Below, one piece after another: positions 43,284 to 55,660 of a DNA stretch of 64,000 bases. Origin of the DNA: an uncultured Kordiimonas sp. (GTDB taxonomy: Bacteria; Pseudomonadota; Alphaproteobacteria; Sphingomonadales; Kordiimonadaceae); contig CANLMI010000002.1 in assembly GCA_947492375.1 (NCBI GenBank), forward strand, positions 621,529-685,528, written 5' to 3'. Position 1 is the first letter of the stretch. Each line of letters begins with the position of its first letter. A program made the position numbers and the translations under genes. The notes beneath the pieces were generated by a model. It searched no databases. It saw nothing but the letters and a program-made list of their open reading frames with translations, and was not told the origin of the DNA.

Positions 43284-44519
43284 TTACATATCGAGTAGCA
43301 GACGAGTTGGATCTTCCAATGCTTCTTTCACACGTACAAGGAAAGTCACTGCCTCACGGCCATCAATGATGCGGTGATCATACGAAAGCGCCAGATACAT
43401 CATCGGGCGGATCACAACCTGACCACCAATCGCCATAGGGCGTTCCTGAATTTTATGCATACCTAAAATTGCAGATTGCGGTGCATTCAAAATCGGACTC
43501 GACATCAATGAGCCAAAAATCCCGCCATTGGAAATAGTGAAGGTACCACCCTGCATATCATCCATGGTCATTTTACCGTCGCGTGCCTTACGGCCGTAAT
43601 TCGCAATACCAAGTTCAGTATCAGCAAAGGACATATCCTGCGCGTCTTTCAGAACAGGGACAACAAGACCATTTGGCGAGGAGACTGCAACACCAATGTT
43701 AGCATAGTTATGATAAACGATCTCATCACCTTCAATAAAGGCATTAACCGCTGGTACTTCCTTAAGTGCCAAACAACATGCTTTAGTAAAGAAACTCATG
43801 AAACCAAGCTTGATATTATGCTTCTTCGCGAACAAATCCTTGTATTTATTCCGTGCTTCCATCACTGCGCCCATATCAACCTCATTATAGGTTGTCAGCA
43901 TCGCCGCTGTATTTTGAGCATCCTTAAGGCGTGAAGCAATCGTTTTACGAAGACGAGTCATTTTCACACGTTCTTCACGCGGTCCACTTGAAGCAACAAC
44001 CATCTGAACTGGTGCACTCATCGTACGAGCAGAGCCAGCTTCAATTGCTTTCATCACATCGCCTTTTGTTAGACGAGCATCCTTGCCAGTTCCGGAAATT
44101 GACGCGGGATCAAGGTTATAATCTTCAACAATACGGCGCACAGCAGGGGACATTGGCATCAGGTCACCGCTCGCTGCCGGACTTGCAGCAGCAGGTGCTT
44201 GCGGCGCTGGCGAAGGTGTTGAAACGGCTGGCGCTGCTGTCTCAACTTTAGCAGCAGGCGCTGGTGCAGCGCCTTTGCCTTCAGTATCGACCTTAGCAAT
44301 CAAAGCGCCAATTTCAACAGTATCACCTTCAGCAACAACCTGTTCTGCCAAAACGCCAGCAACAGGGCTAGGAACCTCCATTGCAACCTTATCAGTTTCA
44401 ACTTCTACAATTGGTTCATCAGCAGCAACGGCATCGCCGACTTGCTTTAACCATGTACCAATTGTTCCTTCTGCGACAGATTCCCCAAGTTGAGGGATTA
44501 CAATATCTTCGATAGCCAC
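43284..44519 (-). CDS. sucB: Dihydrolipoyllysine succinyltransferase (E2 of 2-oxoglutarate dehydrogenase)
   Basis: This E2 core of 411 residues carries the lipoyl domain (1-78, lipoylated Lys44 in [10 protein letters not shown]), an Ala/Pro-rich linker (about 85-115), the subunit-binding domain (about 120-160, [14 protein letters not shown]) and the catalytic acyltransferase domain (about 185-410, ending in the [10 protein letters not shown] active-site motif). It transfers succinyl groups to CoA. The gene follows sucA by 42 bases and is followed by lpdA. Confidence 0.97.
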   Translation of the reverse strand: MAIEDIVIPQLGESVAEGTIGTWLKQVGDAVAADEPIVEVETDKVAMEVPSPVAGVLAEQVVAEGDTVEIGALIAKVDTEGKGAAPAPAAKVETAAPAVSTPSPAPQAPAAASPAASGDLMPMSPAVRRIVEDYNLDPASISGTGKDARLTKGDVMKAIEAGSARTMSAPVQMVVASSGPREERVKMTRLRKTIASRLKDAQNTAAMLTTYNEVDMGAVMEARNKYKDLFAKKHNIKLGFMSFFTKACCLALKEVPAVNAFIEGDEIVYHNYANIGVAVSSPNGLVVPVLKDAQDMSFADTELGIANYGRKARDGKMTMDDMQGGTFTISNGGIFGSLMSSPILNAPQSAILGMHKIQERPMAIGGQVVIRPMMYLALSYDHRIIDGREAVTFLVRVKEALEDPTRLLLDM

Positions 44520-44561
44520 TATGTGTGCTCCTACCTTATAAAATCGCCTGATCTGACCTTA

Positions 44562-47468
44562 CTATGATGTAAGGGCTTGATCTACTAACTCTTCTTGTTC
44601 CTGAACGTGTCTTGAAGCCAAGCCTGTTGCTGTTGATGCACTGGCAACCCGCCCAGCATAAACAGCACGCTTTGGTTTCAGGTCTAATTCTGTCAACACG
44701 CCTTCAATCGGTTCATTGATATATGCCCATGAACCCATATTTTTCGGCTCTTCCTGACACCAAACAACACTTTCCAAATTCTTGAAACGCGCCAATTCTT
44801 TCGAAACGGCACCTTGCGGGAACGGATATAACTGTTCGACGCGCAGTAAATACGTATCGTCTTGGCTGCGTTTATCGCGTTCTTCAAGAAGGTCGAAATA
44901 CACCTTACCTGAACACATAACAACGCGCTTGATCTTATCATCAGCTTTCAGCTTGATTGTCGAACCGCCGCCATATTCAGCGTCATCCCAGAGAACACGG
45001 TGGAACTGTGAACCAGGCCCAAAATCTTCAATCTTCGATACTGCCTTCTTATGACGCAGTAATGACTTAGGTGTCATCATAATCAATGGCTTACGGAATT
45101 TCCGGTGCATCTGACGACGTAAAATATGGAAATAATTTGCAGGCGTCGTACAATTTGCAACTTGCCAGTTATCCTCTGCACTCAATTGCAAATACCGCTC
45201 AAGACGCGCCGATGAGTGCTCTGGCCCTTGGCCTTCGTATCCATGCGGCAACAGCATCACCAAACCCGATAGACGGAGCCATTTTGCTTCTGCGGAACAA
45301 ATAAACTGATCAATGATAATCTGGGCACCATTGGCAAAATCACCAAACTGGGCTTCCCACAATGTGAGCGTATTTGGCTCAGTTGTTGAATACCCATACT
45401 CAAAGCCAAGAACACCATATTCTGAAAGCGGGCTATCAAGAACCTCAAAATGCCGATCTTCTTCAACATTTTGAAGCGGCACGTAACGTTCTTCCGTCTT
45501 CTGATCAACGAAAACAGCGTGGCGTTGGCTGAAAGTTCCACGGCCACAATCCTGACCAGAAAGGCGAATATCATAACCTTCTTTAAGAAGGGTACCAAAA
45601 GCAAGCGCCTCAGCAGTTGCCCAGTCAAAACCGGCCCCTATTTCAAACATTTTGTCTTTATTATCCAAAACGCGCCTAAGGGTACGGTGACTATTAAATG
45701 TCTCCGGAACGTGCGTCAGTACCTCACCAACTTCGCGGAGCATGGTTTCAGCAACACCTGTTTGAGCACGACGCTTTTCATGATCTTGGTCAGCAAGGCC
45801 CAAGCCTTCCCATTTACCTTCAAACCAATCTGCTTTGTTAACGCGGTATTCGCGGCCAGCTTCAAATTCGTCTTCAAGATAGCTAACAAATTCATTTTGC
45901 ATCTGCGCAAAGGCCTCATCAGACAACAAGCCTTCTGCAACCAAGCGTTCGCCGTAAAGCTTAACAACACTTGGATGTTTTTTAATCGCGGCATACATCA
46001 ATGGCTGTGTGAATGCAGGCTCGTCAGATTCGTTATGCCCAAAGCGACGGTAACAAATCATATCGATCACAACATCACGTTTAAATGTTTGACGGAATTC
46101 AGTTGCCACTTTTGTTGCGAACACAACTGATTCAGGATCATCGCCGTTCACATGAAAAATCGGCGCCTGTACCATTTTCGCAACATCGGACGGATATGGG
46201 CTCGAACGCGCAAACTGAGGGCTTGTTGTAAAGCCGATTTGGTTATTTACGATGAAATGGATTGTACCGCCGGAATTGTATCCACGTACACCAGACATCG
46301 CGAAACACTCTGCTACAATACCTTGCCCCGCGAACGCTGCATCGCCGTGTAGTAAAATAGGAATTACCTTAGCGTGGTCAGTATCTTTTTTCTGGAACTG
46401 CTTCGCATGCACTTTACCGATAACAACTGGGTTAACAGCCTCAAGGTGTGATGGATTTGCGTTAAGGGATAAGTGAATTTTATTACCATCAAACTCACGG
46501 TCAGCACTTGTTCCCAAGTGATATTTCACATCACCTGAACCCTGTACGTCATCCGGTTTAAACGAACCACCGTGGAATTCATTGAAAATAGCGCGGTAAG
46601 GCTTTTGCATAACATTTGCGAGAACGTTCAAACGACCACGGTGCGGCATACCGAGGACAATTTCCTCAAGGCCAAATTGCCCGCCCGTTTTCATCACGCC
46701 TTCCAGCGCAGGCACCATTGCTTCACCGCCGTCCAAACCAAAACGTTTGGTGCCTGTATATTTACGGCCAAGAAATTTCTCAAAATGCTCAGCTTCAATA
46801 AGCTTGTTCAGGATCGCAATTTTACCTTTATCGGTAAATTGAATTTCTTTGTCACGGCCCTCGATCTTACGCTGTAACCACGCTTTCTCTTCAGGGTCAT
46901 TGATATGCATAAACTCTACGCCAAGGTTCGAACAATATGTCCGGCGAAGAATTTCAATAATTTCATTAATTGTCGCTGTTTTCAGACCTAAAACACCATC
47001 CATGAAAATCGGACGATTACGATCATCAGGGCCAAAGCCATAGGTATCTGGCTCTAACTCGGCATGGGTGGGGCGGTCTTCGAGGCCAAGCGGGTCGAGG
47101 TTGGCCATCAAATGGCCGCGCACACGGTATGTACGCACCATCATCAAGGCACGGATGCTATCGATGGTAGCCGAGCGAATATCCTCGTCTGATAAACCAA
47201 CACCACCTTTAGTGACTGGAGTATCAGCTTCGATAAACATGTCAGAACCATCAAGACCGGTCGTTAAGTCATCATCGGGACGGAGTGGCCAATCTGACCG
47301 TGCCCAGCTTGGCCCAGCAGCCTCAATACTGCTCTCAAGCGCATTAAAATACTCGCGCCATCCTGCATCAATACTATCTGGATTTGCCTGATATTGACTG
47401 TAAAGCGATTCTACAAACGCTGGGCTAACCCCTTCAAGCGCTGCAATTCGGTCCATGTCTGCACCCAT
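44562..47468 (-). CDS. sucA: 2-Oxoglutarate dehydrogenase E1 component
   Basis: This 968-residue ThDP-dependent E1 enzyme decarboxylates 2-oxoglutarate. The short N-terminal E2-binding helix FVESLYSQYQANPDSID is followed by the dehydrogenase domain (VLGMPHRGRLNVLANVM and a GDAAFAGQGIVAE ThDP segment near 375) and the transketolase-like C-terminal part. The start at 47468 is weakly supported; a second ATG four codons later is preceded by GGGTGC. A strong hairpin lies 7 bases before the first ATG. The gene is preceded by sucD and followed by sucB in the same operon. Confidence 0.97.
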   Translation of the reverse strand: MGADMDRIAALEGVSPAFVESLYSQYQANPDSIDAGWREYFNALESSIEAAGPSWARSDWPLRPDDDLTTGLDGSDMFIEADTPVTKGGVGLSDEDIRSATIDSIRALMMVRTYRVRGHLMANLDPLGLEDRPTHAELEPDTYGFGPDDRNRPIFMDGVLGLKTATINEIIEILRRTYCSNLGVEFMHINDPEEKAWLQRKIEGRDKEIQFTDKGKIAILNKLIEAEHFEKFLGRKYTGTKRFGLDGGEAMVPALEGVMKTGGQFGLEEIVLGMPHRGRLNVLANVMQKPYRAIFNEFHGGSFKPDDVQGSGDVKYHLGTSADREFDGNKIHLSLNANPSHLEAVNPVVIGKVHAKQFQKKDTDHAKVIPILLHGDAAFAGQGIVAECFAMSGVRGYNSGGTIHFIVNNQIGFTTSPQFARSSPYPSDVAKMVQAPIFHVNGDDPESVVFATKVATEFRQTFKRDVVIDMICYRRFGHNESDEPAFTQPLMYAAIKKHPSVVKLYGERLVAEGLLSDEAFAQMQNEFVSYLEDEFEAGREYRVNKADWFEGKWEGLGLADQDHEKRRAQTGVAETMLREVGEVLTHVPETFNSHRTLRRVLDNKDKMFEIGAGFDWATAEALAFGTLLKEGYDIRLSGQDCGRGTFSQRHAVFVDQKTEERYVPLQNVEEDRHFEVLDSPLSEYGVLGFEYGYSTTEPNTLTLWEAQFGDFANGAQIIIDQFICSAEAKWLRLSGLVMLLPHGYEGQGPEHSSARLERYLQLSAEDNWQVANCTTPANYFHILRRQMHRKFRKPLIMMTPKSLLRHKKAVSKIEDFGPGSQFHRVLWDDAEYGGGSTIKLKADDKIKRVVMCSGKVYFDLLEERDKRSQDDTYLLRVEQLYPFPQGAVSKELARFKNLESVVWCQEEPKNMGSWAYINEPIEGVLTELDLKPKRAVYAGRVASASTATGLASRHVQEQEELVDQALTS

Positions 47469-47475
47469 ATTTTAT

Positions 47476-47499
47476 GGCGCGGCCTTTATACACCGCGCC
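47476..47499. other. Stem-loop just before the sucA start
   Basis: GGCGCGG and CCGCGCC pair perfectly (7 bp, G+C only) around a 10-base loop. In the minus-strand mRNA it stands 7 bases before the sucA ATG and directly follows AAAGAGG, a possible ribosome site. The folded stem would bring that site close to the ATG. Confidence 0.65.
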
Positions 47500-47512
47500 C
47501 CTCTTTTACCTG

Positions 47513-48388
47513 TTAACCTTTGATTGCCTCTAAGAGCGTCGTACCAAGTGCGGCCGGGCTGTCAGATACAACGATGCCAGCAGAACGCATAGCGTCGATT
47601 TTATCTTCTGCACCGCCTTTACCGCCAGATACGATAGCACCTGCGTGGCCCATTGTCCGACCCGGAGGGGCAGTACGGCCAGCGATAAAGCCTGCAACAG
47701 GTTTTTTAACTTTGCTTGCTTTCAGGAACTCAGCAGCTTCTTCTTCAGCAGAACCACCAATTTCACCAATCATAATGATACTTTCAGTTTCATCGTCACC
47801 GAGGAACATATCCAAACAATCGATAAAATTCGTACCATTTACAGGGTCACCGCCGATACCGATACATGTACTTTGGCCAAGACCAGCGGCTGTTGTTTGC
47901 GCAACAGCTTCATACGTTAATGTACCAGAGCGCGAAACAATACCCACATTACCGCGGCGGTGAATATGGCCCGGCATAATCCCGATCTTACATTCACCTG
48001 GCGTGATAACGCCCGGACAGTTTGGCCCAACAAGGCGTGTACCAGAATTTCTAAGCGCACGCTTTACTTTCACCATATCGAGAACCGGAATGCCTTCCGT
48101 GATACAAACAACAAGTTCAAGCTCAGCATCGATCGCTTCAAGAATTGCGTCTGCTGCAAATGGTGGTGGCACGTAAATTACAGATGCATTCGCATCTGTT
48201 GCTTCACGTGCATCAGCGACAGTATCAAACACAGGAAGATCAAGGTGCTTTGCTCCACCTTTACCAGGCGTTACACCGCCAACCATGTTCGTGCCATATG
48301 CAATTGCTTGCTCTGAATGGAATGTACCTTGTGCGCCAGTGAAACCCTGACAGATAACTTTAGTTTCTTTACCTACGAGAACAGACAT
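47513..48388 (-). CDS. sucD: Succinate-CoA ligase subunit alpha
   Basis: This 291-residue alpha subunit binds CoA and carries the phosphohistidine of succinyl-CoA synthetase, which makes ATP or GTP from succinyl-CoA. It shows the CoA-binding Rossmann motif [18 protein letters not shown], a [11 protein letters not shown] segment, [13 protein letters not shown] and the active-site histidine in [10 protein letters not shown]. Its first base overlaps the last base of the sucC stop, so translation is coupled. Confidence 0.97.
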   Translation of the reverse strand: MSVLVGKETKVICQGFTGAQGTFHSEQAIAYGTNMVGGVTPGKGGAKHLDLPVFDTVADAREATDANASVIYVPPPFAADAILEAIDAELELVVCITEGIPVLDMVKVKRALRNSGTRLVGPNCPGVITPGECKIGIMPGHIHRRGNVGIVSRSGTLTYEAVAQTTAAGLGQSTCIGIGGDPVNGTNFIDCLDMFLGDDETESIIMIGEIGGSAEEEAAEFLKASKVKKPVAGFIAGRTAPPGRTMGHAGAIVSGGKGGAEDKIDAMRSAGIVVSDSPAALGTTLLEAIKG

Positions 48389-49557
48389 TACGCGGCCTCC
48401 TTCACGGCCTTAACCACTTTCTCAGCGGCATCATTAAGATCATCAGCGGCAATAATCGGCAGGCCACTATCAGCCATAATCTTTTTGCCAAGTTCAACGT
48501 TAGTACCTTCAAGGCGAACAACAAGCGGCACAGAAAGCGCAACTTCGCGGGCTGCGGCAACAACACCTTCTGCAATCACATCGCAGCGCATGATACCACC
48601 AAAGATATTCACAAGAATACCCTCAACATTGTCATCTGAAAGGATAATTTTAAACGCTTCGGTCACACGCTCTTTGGTGGCACCGCCGCCAACATCAAGA
48701 AAGTTTGCAGGTGAACCACCTTTAAGCTTAATGATGTCCATTGTTGCCATCGCAAGGCCAGCACCATTCACCATACAGCCGATGCTACCATCCAAGCTGA
48801 TGTAGTTAAGGTCATACTTTGATGCTTCGATCTCTTTTGGATCTTCTTCGCTCTCGTCGCGTAACTCGCGAACATCAGCGTGCCGGAAAAGCGCGTTACC
48901 ATCGAATGACATCTTACTATCAAGAACAACCATTTCGTCATCTTCAGTAAGAACAAGCGGGTTAATCTCAAGCATAGAAGCGTCAAGGTCTGTGAACGCT
49001 TTATAAAGCGATGCCACAAGTTTCTGGCATGCTTTCGCAGCAGCACCAGAAAGGCCAAATCCAAACGCAACCTGACGGCAATGAAATGGCTGGAGGCCTG
49101 CAGCTGGATCAATTGTGATCGTCACAATCTTCTCAGGTGTTGCTTCCGCAACTTCCTCAATGTCCATCCCGCCTTCAGTTGACGCAACAATCGCAACTTG
49201 ACTTGTCTCACGGTCAACAAGCATTGAAAGGTAGAATTCGCTTTTGATTGCGCATCCATCTTCAACATAAACGCGCTTAACTTCTTTACCTTCTGGGCCC
49301 GTTTGATGTGTAACAAGTGTTTTGCCGATCAACTCTTTCGCCACAGCTTCAACATCATCAAGTGATTTCACAACTTTCACACCGCCCGCTTTACCGCGAC
49401 CACCAGCATGAATTTGCGCTTTCACAACCCAAACAGGGCCACCAAGCTTTTTCGCTTCGTCAACAGCTTCCGCTGCAGTATAGGCAACACCACCACCAAG
49501 GACTGGTGCACCATATTGTTTTAGCAGGCCTTTCGCCTGATATTCATGAATATTCAT
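48388..49557 (-). CDS. sucC: Succinate-CoA ligase subunit beta
   Basis: This 389-residue beta subunit has an N-terminal ATP-grasp domain ([36 protein letters not shown]) and a C-terminal CoA-ligase domain ([25 protein letters not shown] and [10 protein letters not shown]). It binds the nucleotide and succinate. It follows mdh by 42 bases and overlaps sucD by one base. The whole cluster reads mdh, sucC, sucD, sucA, sucB, lpdA on one strand. Confidence 0.97.
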   Translation of the reverse strand: MNIHEYQAKGLLKQYGAPVLGGGVAYTAAEAVDEAKKLGGPVWVVKAQIHAGGRGKAGGVKVVKSLDDVEAVAKELIGKTLVTHQTGPEGKEVKRVYVEDGCAIKSEFYLSMLVDRETSQVAIVASTEGGMDIEEVAEATPEKIVTITIDPAAGLQPFHCRQVAFGFGLSGAAAKACQKLVASLYKAFTDLDASMLEINPLVLTEDDEMVVLDSKMSFDGNALFRHADVRELRDESEEDPKEIEASKYDLNYISLDGSIGCMVNGAGLAMATMDIIKLKGGSPANFLDVGGGATKERVTEAFKIILSDDNVEGILVNIFGGIMRCDVIAEGVVAAAREVALSVPLVVRLEGTNVELGKKIMADSGLPIIAADDLNDAAEKVVKAVKEAA

Positions 49558-49599
49558 TTGCCCTATAACCTCTTATGAGTAGCCTGTGGACAGTTGCAA

Positions 49600-50577
<978 letters not shown>

Positions 50578-50785
50578 TTAAATTAATGCATGCTGCGGGG
50601 AGGAGCAGCGACTTACTAAATTCATTACTGAACAGATTGAAATATATATGGTTCCTAGCGTGTTTAACCTTATCAAGCAAGAGGTCTTCGACCATACTTT
50701 CTACACGAATGCTTTATGAAAGGTTACCGTAAGGTAATTTCTTACTATTTTAGTCCAGCTTCCCACCTAAACTGCCTTAAATCAC

Positions 50786-51991
50786 TTATTTTTCAGCGAT
50801 TCCATGGCCGCGACCTATATATTCCTCAGATTGCATCTCCATTAATCTAGAAACTGTACGCTCAAATTCGAATGCACCGTCACCAGAAGGATATAGCGCC
50901 GATGCTTCAACAGCTGCAGAACAGAGAAATTTTACACCGTTCTCATACAAAGCATCAATGAACGTTACAAATCGCTTTGCTTCGTTGCGCTTATCTATTT
51001 CCATTTTTGGTATAGCAACCATAATCACCGTATGATATCGGCGCGCAATTGCCAGATAATCCGCAGCCCCTAATGGATTTGCGCAAAGACGTTTGAAAGA
51101 AAATACTGCAACACCGCGTGCAGCTTTAGGAACAAAAAGTTCCCTACCTTGAACCACAAGAGTATCACTCGCAACCTTATCCCGGTCATCAACATCGCGG
51201 TCTGTTAGCTTGAAAAATGCATCAGATAACTTTCGAGTCGTCTCTTCATTAATCGGTGTATAATAGGTTTGAACGCCCTTAAACCTGTTTAATCGGTAAT
51301 CTGTAGGCCCATCGAGCGCGACAACATCAAATTCTTTATTAACTGTATCTATAAAGGGCATAAATAGTTGCCTATTCAGGCCATCTTTATAAAGCTCGTC
51401 CGGTACTCGGTTTGATGTCGCAACAACAACAACGCCTAATTCCATCAATTCACGAAACAAACGCCCTAAAATCATTGCATCCGCAATATCGGTCACTTGC
51501 ATTTCATCAAAACATAAAAGCGTTGCTTCAAGTGCAATCTGTCGCGCTACAGGCGGAATAGGATCATCTTCTGTGGGCTTACCACCGTGGGCTATACGTT
51601 CCTTGCCAGAAAACCCACGCCACTCTTTCATCCTTGCATGAACATCCAGCATAAATTCATGGAAATGAACTCGCTTTTTAGTCTTAAGCGGTGCCAGATC
51701 ATGAAACAAATCCATCAGCATGGATTTACCGCGCCCAACACCGCCATATAGATAAAGGCCTCGTGGCGGTTTTTTATCACCGCCAGACCAACGGAAAAAA
51801 TTGGCAAACCGCCAACTTTTGATCGTCAGGGAAGACCGCTTTCTTGACAATTCAGGATAATCAATAAGCTCGTTATATAATCTTTCAAAATGGGCGACGG
51901 CAGCAGCTTGGTGCTCATCCGATTGAATTTCGCCAGCACTTTTCATGCTTTCATATAGAGCTTTAGGGCTTATTGTATTTTCAATATTCAC
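50786..51991 (-). CDS. zapE: Cell division protein ZapE (AFG1-like ATPase)
   Basis: This 401-residue AAA-like ATPase matches ZapE/AFG1: a Walker A in LYGGVGRGKSMLMD, Walker B in LLCFDEMQVTDIADAM, an arginine-containing sensor region VVVVATSNRVPDELY and a C-terminal GAADYLAIARRYHTV. In E. coli ZapE acts on FtsZ rings under stress; in mitochondria the relative AFG1 helps remove respiratory-chain subunits. It lies upstream of mdh on the same strand, a common alphaproteobacterial neighbourhood, but the 223-base gap suggests separate transcription. Confidence 0.93.
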   Translation of the reverse strand: MNIENTISPKALYESMKSAGEIQSDEHQAAAVAHFERLYNELIDYPELSRKRSSLTIKSWRFANFFRWSGGDKKPPRGLYLYGGVGRGKSMLMDLFHDLAPLKTKKRVHFHEFMLDVHARMKEWRGFSGKERIAHGGKPTEDDPIPPVARQIALEATLLCFDEMQVTDIADAMILGRLFRELMELGVVVVATSNRVPDELYKDGLNRQLFMPFIDTVNKEFDVVALDGPTDYRLNRFKGVQTYYTPINEETTRKLSDAFFKLTDRDVDDRDKVASDTLVVQGRELFVPKAARGVAVFSFKRLCANPLGAADYLAIARRYHTVIMVAIPKMEIDKRNEAKRFVTFIDALYENGVKFLCSAAVEASALYPSGDGAFEFERTVSRLMEMQSEEYIGRGHGIAEK

Positions 51992-52155
51992 GTATATCTC
52001 AACAGTATTTTGACCATAATTTTTATTTCAATAATACCATGCCAGACTCAATCAGAAAATTCTACGTCAATTGATATTCTATATTCCTTGAAGTTCAATT
52101 AATTTAATTATACTCATTATTTAAATATATAATTACGGCTAAGCGAAGAGACAGA

Positions 52156-52953
52156 ATGATGCAAAATAAACGTTTAATCCCAATTGCTGGCATCAAAAAC
52201 CTTCGCGACATGGGCGGATATACATCACACAGCGGGGCCACCCTTAAATGGGGAAAGCTATTCAGGTCAGGGCGCCCAAGTGAATTAACGGCAGAAACAC
52301 ACGCCGATATGGCTGCACTTAATATCGGCACTGTTATTGACTTCAGATCCGAGAAAGAAAAAAATAACAGCCCCATTGTTTGGAACCAACACTGGCAACC
52401 CAATTATAAAGAAGTGCCCATTGGAGGCAACGCAGCTGCGTGGGTAAAAGAATTATTCGAGAAGTTATCAACCTCACCGTTTCCAGCCAAAGAGCTGAAT
52501 GATCAATTCATCCTCGCTTTCCAAACAATCCCTATCGAAAATATTAGCGGATTAAAAGCGTTATTCGATATCCTGATAGATGATGTACAAGATAACCAGG
52601 CGGCACTTTTTCATTGCACAGCAGGGAAAGATCGCACAGGTATCGCAGGCGCCCTAATCATGAAAGCGCTTGGTATGCATAAAGATGATATCATGGCAGA
52701 CTTTCTGATGACCAACGAGGCTATTGACCTCACAGCGAGTTCAATAGAGTTAGCGGAATGGGCATCCGAGAAGGCTGGGCGAGCAATTGATCCGGCCGCT
52801 GTTTTGCCGCTAGTTGGGGTTGAAGAAAGTTTTTTAACGGCTGCTTACAATATAATCGATGAAAAGTTTGGCTCAATGGATCAATATCTGGAAAAAGCAA
52901 TGGGCCTGTCTCCTGACCGATTAGATAGATTGCAAGAACTACTGATCGAATGA
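52156..52953 (+). CDS. Tyrosine-protein phosphatase (PTP, DSP-like)
   Basis: This 265-residue protein belongs to the bacterial tyrosine phosphatase group related to Mycobacterium PtpB. It begins with NLRDMGGYTS, has IDFRSEKEK near 61 and the P-loop LFHCTAGKDRTG with Cys154 as nucleophile and Arg160. The extra lysine and aspartate in the P-loop (GKDRTG) are typical of lipid or dual-specificity forms, so a phosphoinositide or phosphosugar substrate is possible. The stop overlaps the start of the PhyH gene by 4 bases. Confidence 0.88.
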   Translation: MMQNKRLIPIAGIKNLRDMGGYTSHSGATLKWGKLFRSGRPSELTAETHADMAALNIGTVIDFRSEKEKNNSPIVWNQHWQPNYKEVPIGGNAAAWVKELFEKLSTSPFPAKELNDQFILAFQTIPIENISGLKALFDILIDDVQDNQAALFHCTAGKDRTGIAGALIMKALGMHKDDIMADFLMTNEAIDLTASSIELAEWASEKAGRAIDPAAVLPLVGVEESFLTAAYNIIDEKFGSMDQYLEKAMGLSPDRLDRLQELLIE

Positions 52954-53726
52954 TGGGAACAATGGCTACATATAAGGAAAACGGCTTTTATTTAGCGCGC
53001 CAAGTATTCAGTGACGCTGACTTAGCCCCCATCGCTCATATTCTGGAAAGATTCCATGAAAAATGGAAGGCCTCGAATAAAGACTTCTATGAAAGCCACG
53101 CGATCAACAGCGCTTATATTACCCAAAAAGGGATACTGCCCTCTGAAGAGAGAGTTAGGTTATTTAACTTTATCAGCGATGAGAAAATTCTTAAGGCCTT
53201 GTCAGAGAATGTTTCTGACAAACTGATATTCATGGGAACCCAGATATTTTTCGACCCACTAAATAAAGAGCAAAAAAACTACTGGCACCGTGATATTCAA
53301 TATAACACTCTAACGCTTGAGGAACAAAAAACCATATTTGACAAACAAAACGTCTTGCATGTCCGTATCCCATTAAAGGATGAAAATGGAATAGAAGTCG
53401 TCCCCGGAACCCATAAAAGGTGGGATACTGACGAAGAGTTTAACACCCGCATGGAACAGAATGGTAAACTGAAGCATTATGACTTGGCGGGCGGTAAAAC
53501 CATCAGACTTCAAAAAGGTGATATGCTGATTTTCTCAGCAAATATGATCCACCGCGGCTTATATGGCAAAGACAGGTTTACGTTTGACCTTTTATTCAGC
53601 GACCCGGAACCTGATATTCTCAAATTTTTACCCGATGATTGCCTACCACTGGAAAGCGAACTACCTAATATTGTTGACTCACACGTTTTTAAGCAGTCGA
53701 TCCAAATCAAGAAAAACCTCACATAA
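52950..53726 (+). CDS. Phytanoyl-CoA dioxygenase (PhyH) family oxygenase
   Basis: This 258-residue enzyme belongs to the Fe(II)/2-oxoglutarate oxygenases. The iron triad is His113 and Asp115 in YWHRDIQYN and His201 in MIHRGLYG, with Arg209 eight residues later as the likely 2-oxoglutarate ligand. The start is uncertain: ATGs at 52950, 52953 and 52962 are all in frame. The first overlaps the phosphatase stop, the third has GGGAA just before it. Substrates in the family vary widely, so none is assigned. Confidence 0.86.
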   Translation: MMGTMATYKENGFYLARQVFSDADLAPIAHILERFHEKWKASNKDFYESHAINSAYITQKGILPSEERVRLFNFISDEKILKALSENVSDKLIFMGTQIFFDPLNKEQKNYWHRDIQYNTLTLEEQKTIFDKQNVLHVRIPLKDENGIEVVPGTHKRWDTDEEFNTRMEQNGKLKHYDLAGGKTIRLQKGDMLIFSANMIHRGLYGKDRFTFDLLFSDPEPDILKFLPDDCLPLESELPNIVDSHVFKQSIQIKKNLT

Positions 53727-53754
53727 TAAAAAAGCACCGCCACAGCGATGCTTT
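53725..53754 (-). terminator. Terminator of the atp operon
   Basis: On the minus strand GAAAGCATCGC pairs with GCGGTGCTTT around a 4-base loop with one mismatch, followed by TTTTTTATTATG. It begins 28 bases after the atpC stop. In the opposite sense it may also stop the PhyH transcript. Confidence 0.85.
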
Positions 53755-53782
53755 CAAAACCGATATAAATCTCTAATCAGTG

Positions 53783-54190
53783 TTAAACTGAGATAACTTC
53801 AGCCAAGGCTGTCATCCAGTTTAGATCTTTCTCTAGCTGGGCACGCTCAACATCATCTTTCGCACTCTCAATCGATGATTTTGTTGCAGCGATCTGCTCC
53901 TGAAGATCATGGGCATTTTGCTCATCAAGATTCAGGATTTCTTCAGCAAGAATAGTGAGGCCCTTTTCACTTATTTGCGCCAGGCCGCCTTTTACGAAGA
54001 AACGCTCTGCTTCATCACCTTCTGCTGCAATCACATCAACAACGCCAGGGCGAATTGTTGACATCATCGGTGCGTGGTTTGGAAGTACACCAAAATCACC
54101 GTCTGCACCGGGTACTACAACCATAGCAGCCTGAGCGTCTTTCAAAAGGCGCTCAGGAGATACGATTTCTAAATGCAATGTATCGCTCAT
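53783..54190 (-). CDS. atpC: ATP synthase F1 subunit epsilon
   Basis: This 135-residue central-stalk subunit has an N-terminal beta-sandwich (LHLEIVSPERLLKDAQAAMVV, GDFGVLPNHAPMMSTIRPG) and a C-terminal two-helix tail. It is the last gene of atpHAGDC and ends before a clear terminator. Only F1 genes are present; the F0 genes must lie elsewhere, as is normal in alphaproteobacteria. Confidence 0.95.
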   Translation of the reverse strand: MSDTLHLEIVSPERLLKDAQAAMVVVPGADGDFGVLPNHAPMMSTIRPGVVDVIAAEGDEAERFFVKGGLAQISEKGLTILAEEILNLDEQNAHDLQEQIAATKSSIESAKDDVERAQLEKDLNWMTALAEVISV

Positions 54191-54215
54191 GCTTTTACTT
54201 CTCTACCTAAGGAGA

Positions 54216-55637
<1,422 letters not shown>

Positions 55638-55660
55638 TTACACTCCTTCGTGTAATGTAA

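Noticed and set aside
45450-46130. Open frame of 226 residues on the plus strand
   Set aside because: It is antisense to sucA, which is certain from its motifs; no ribosome site and no recognised domain.
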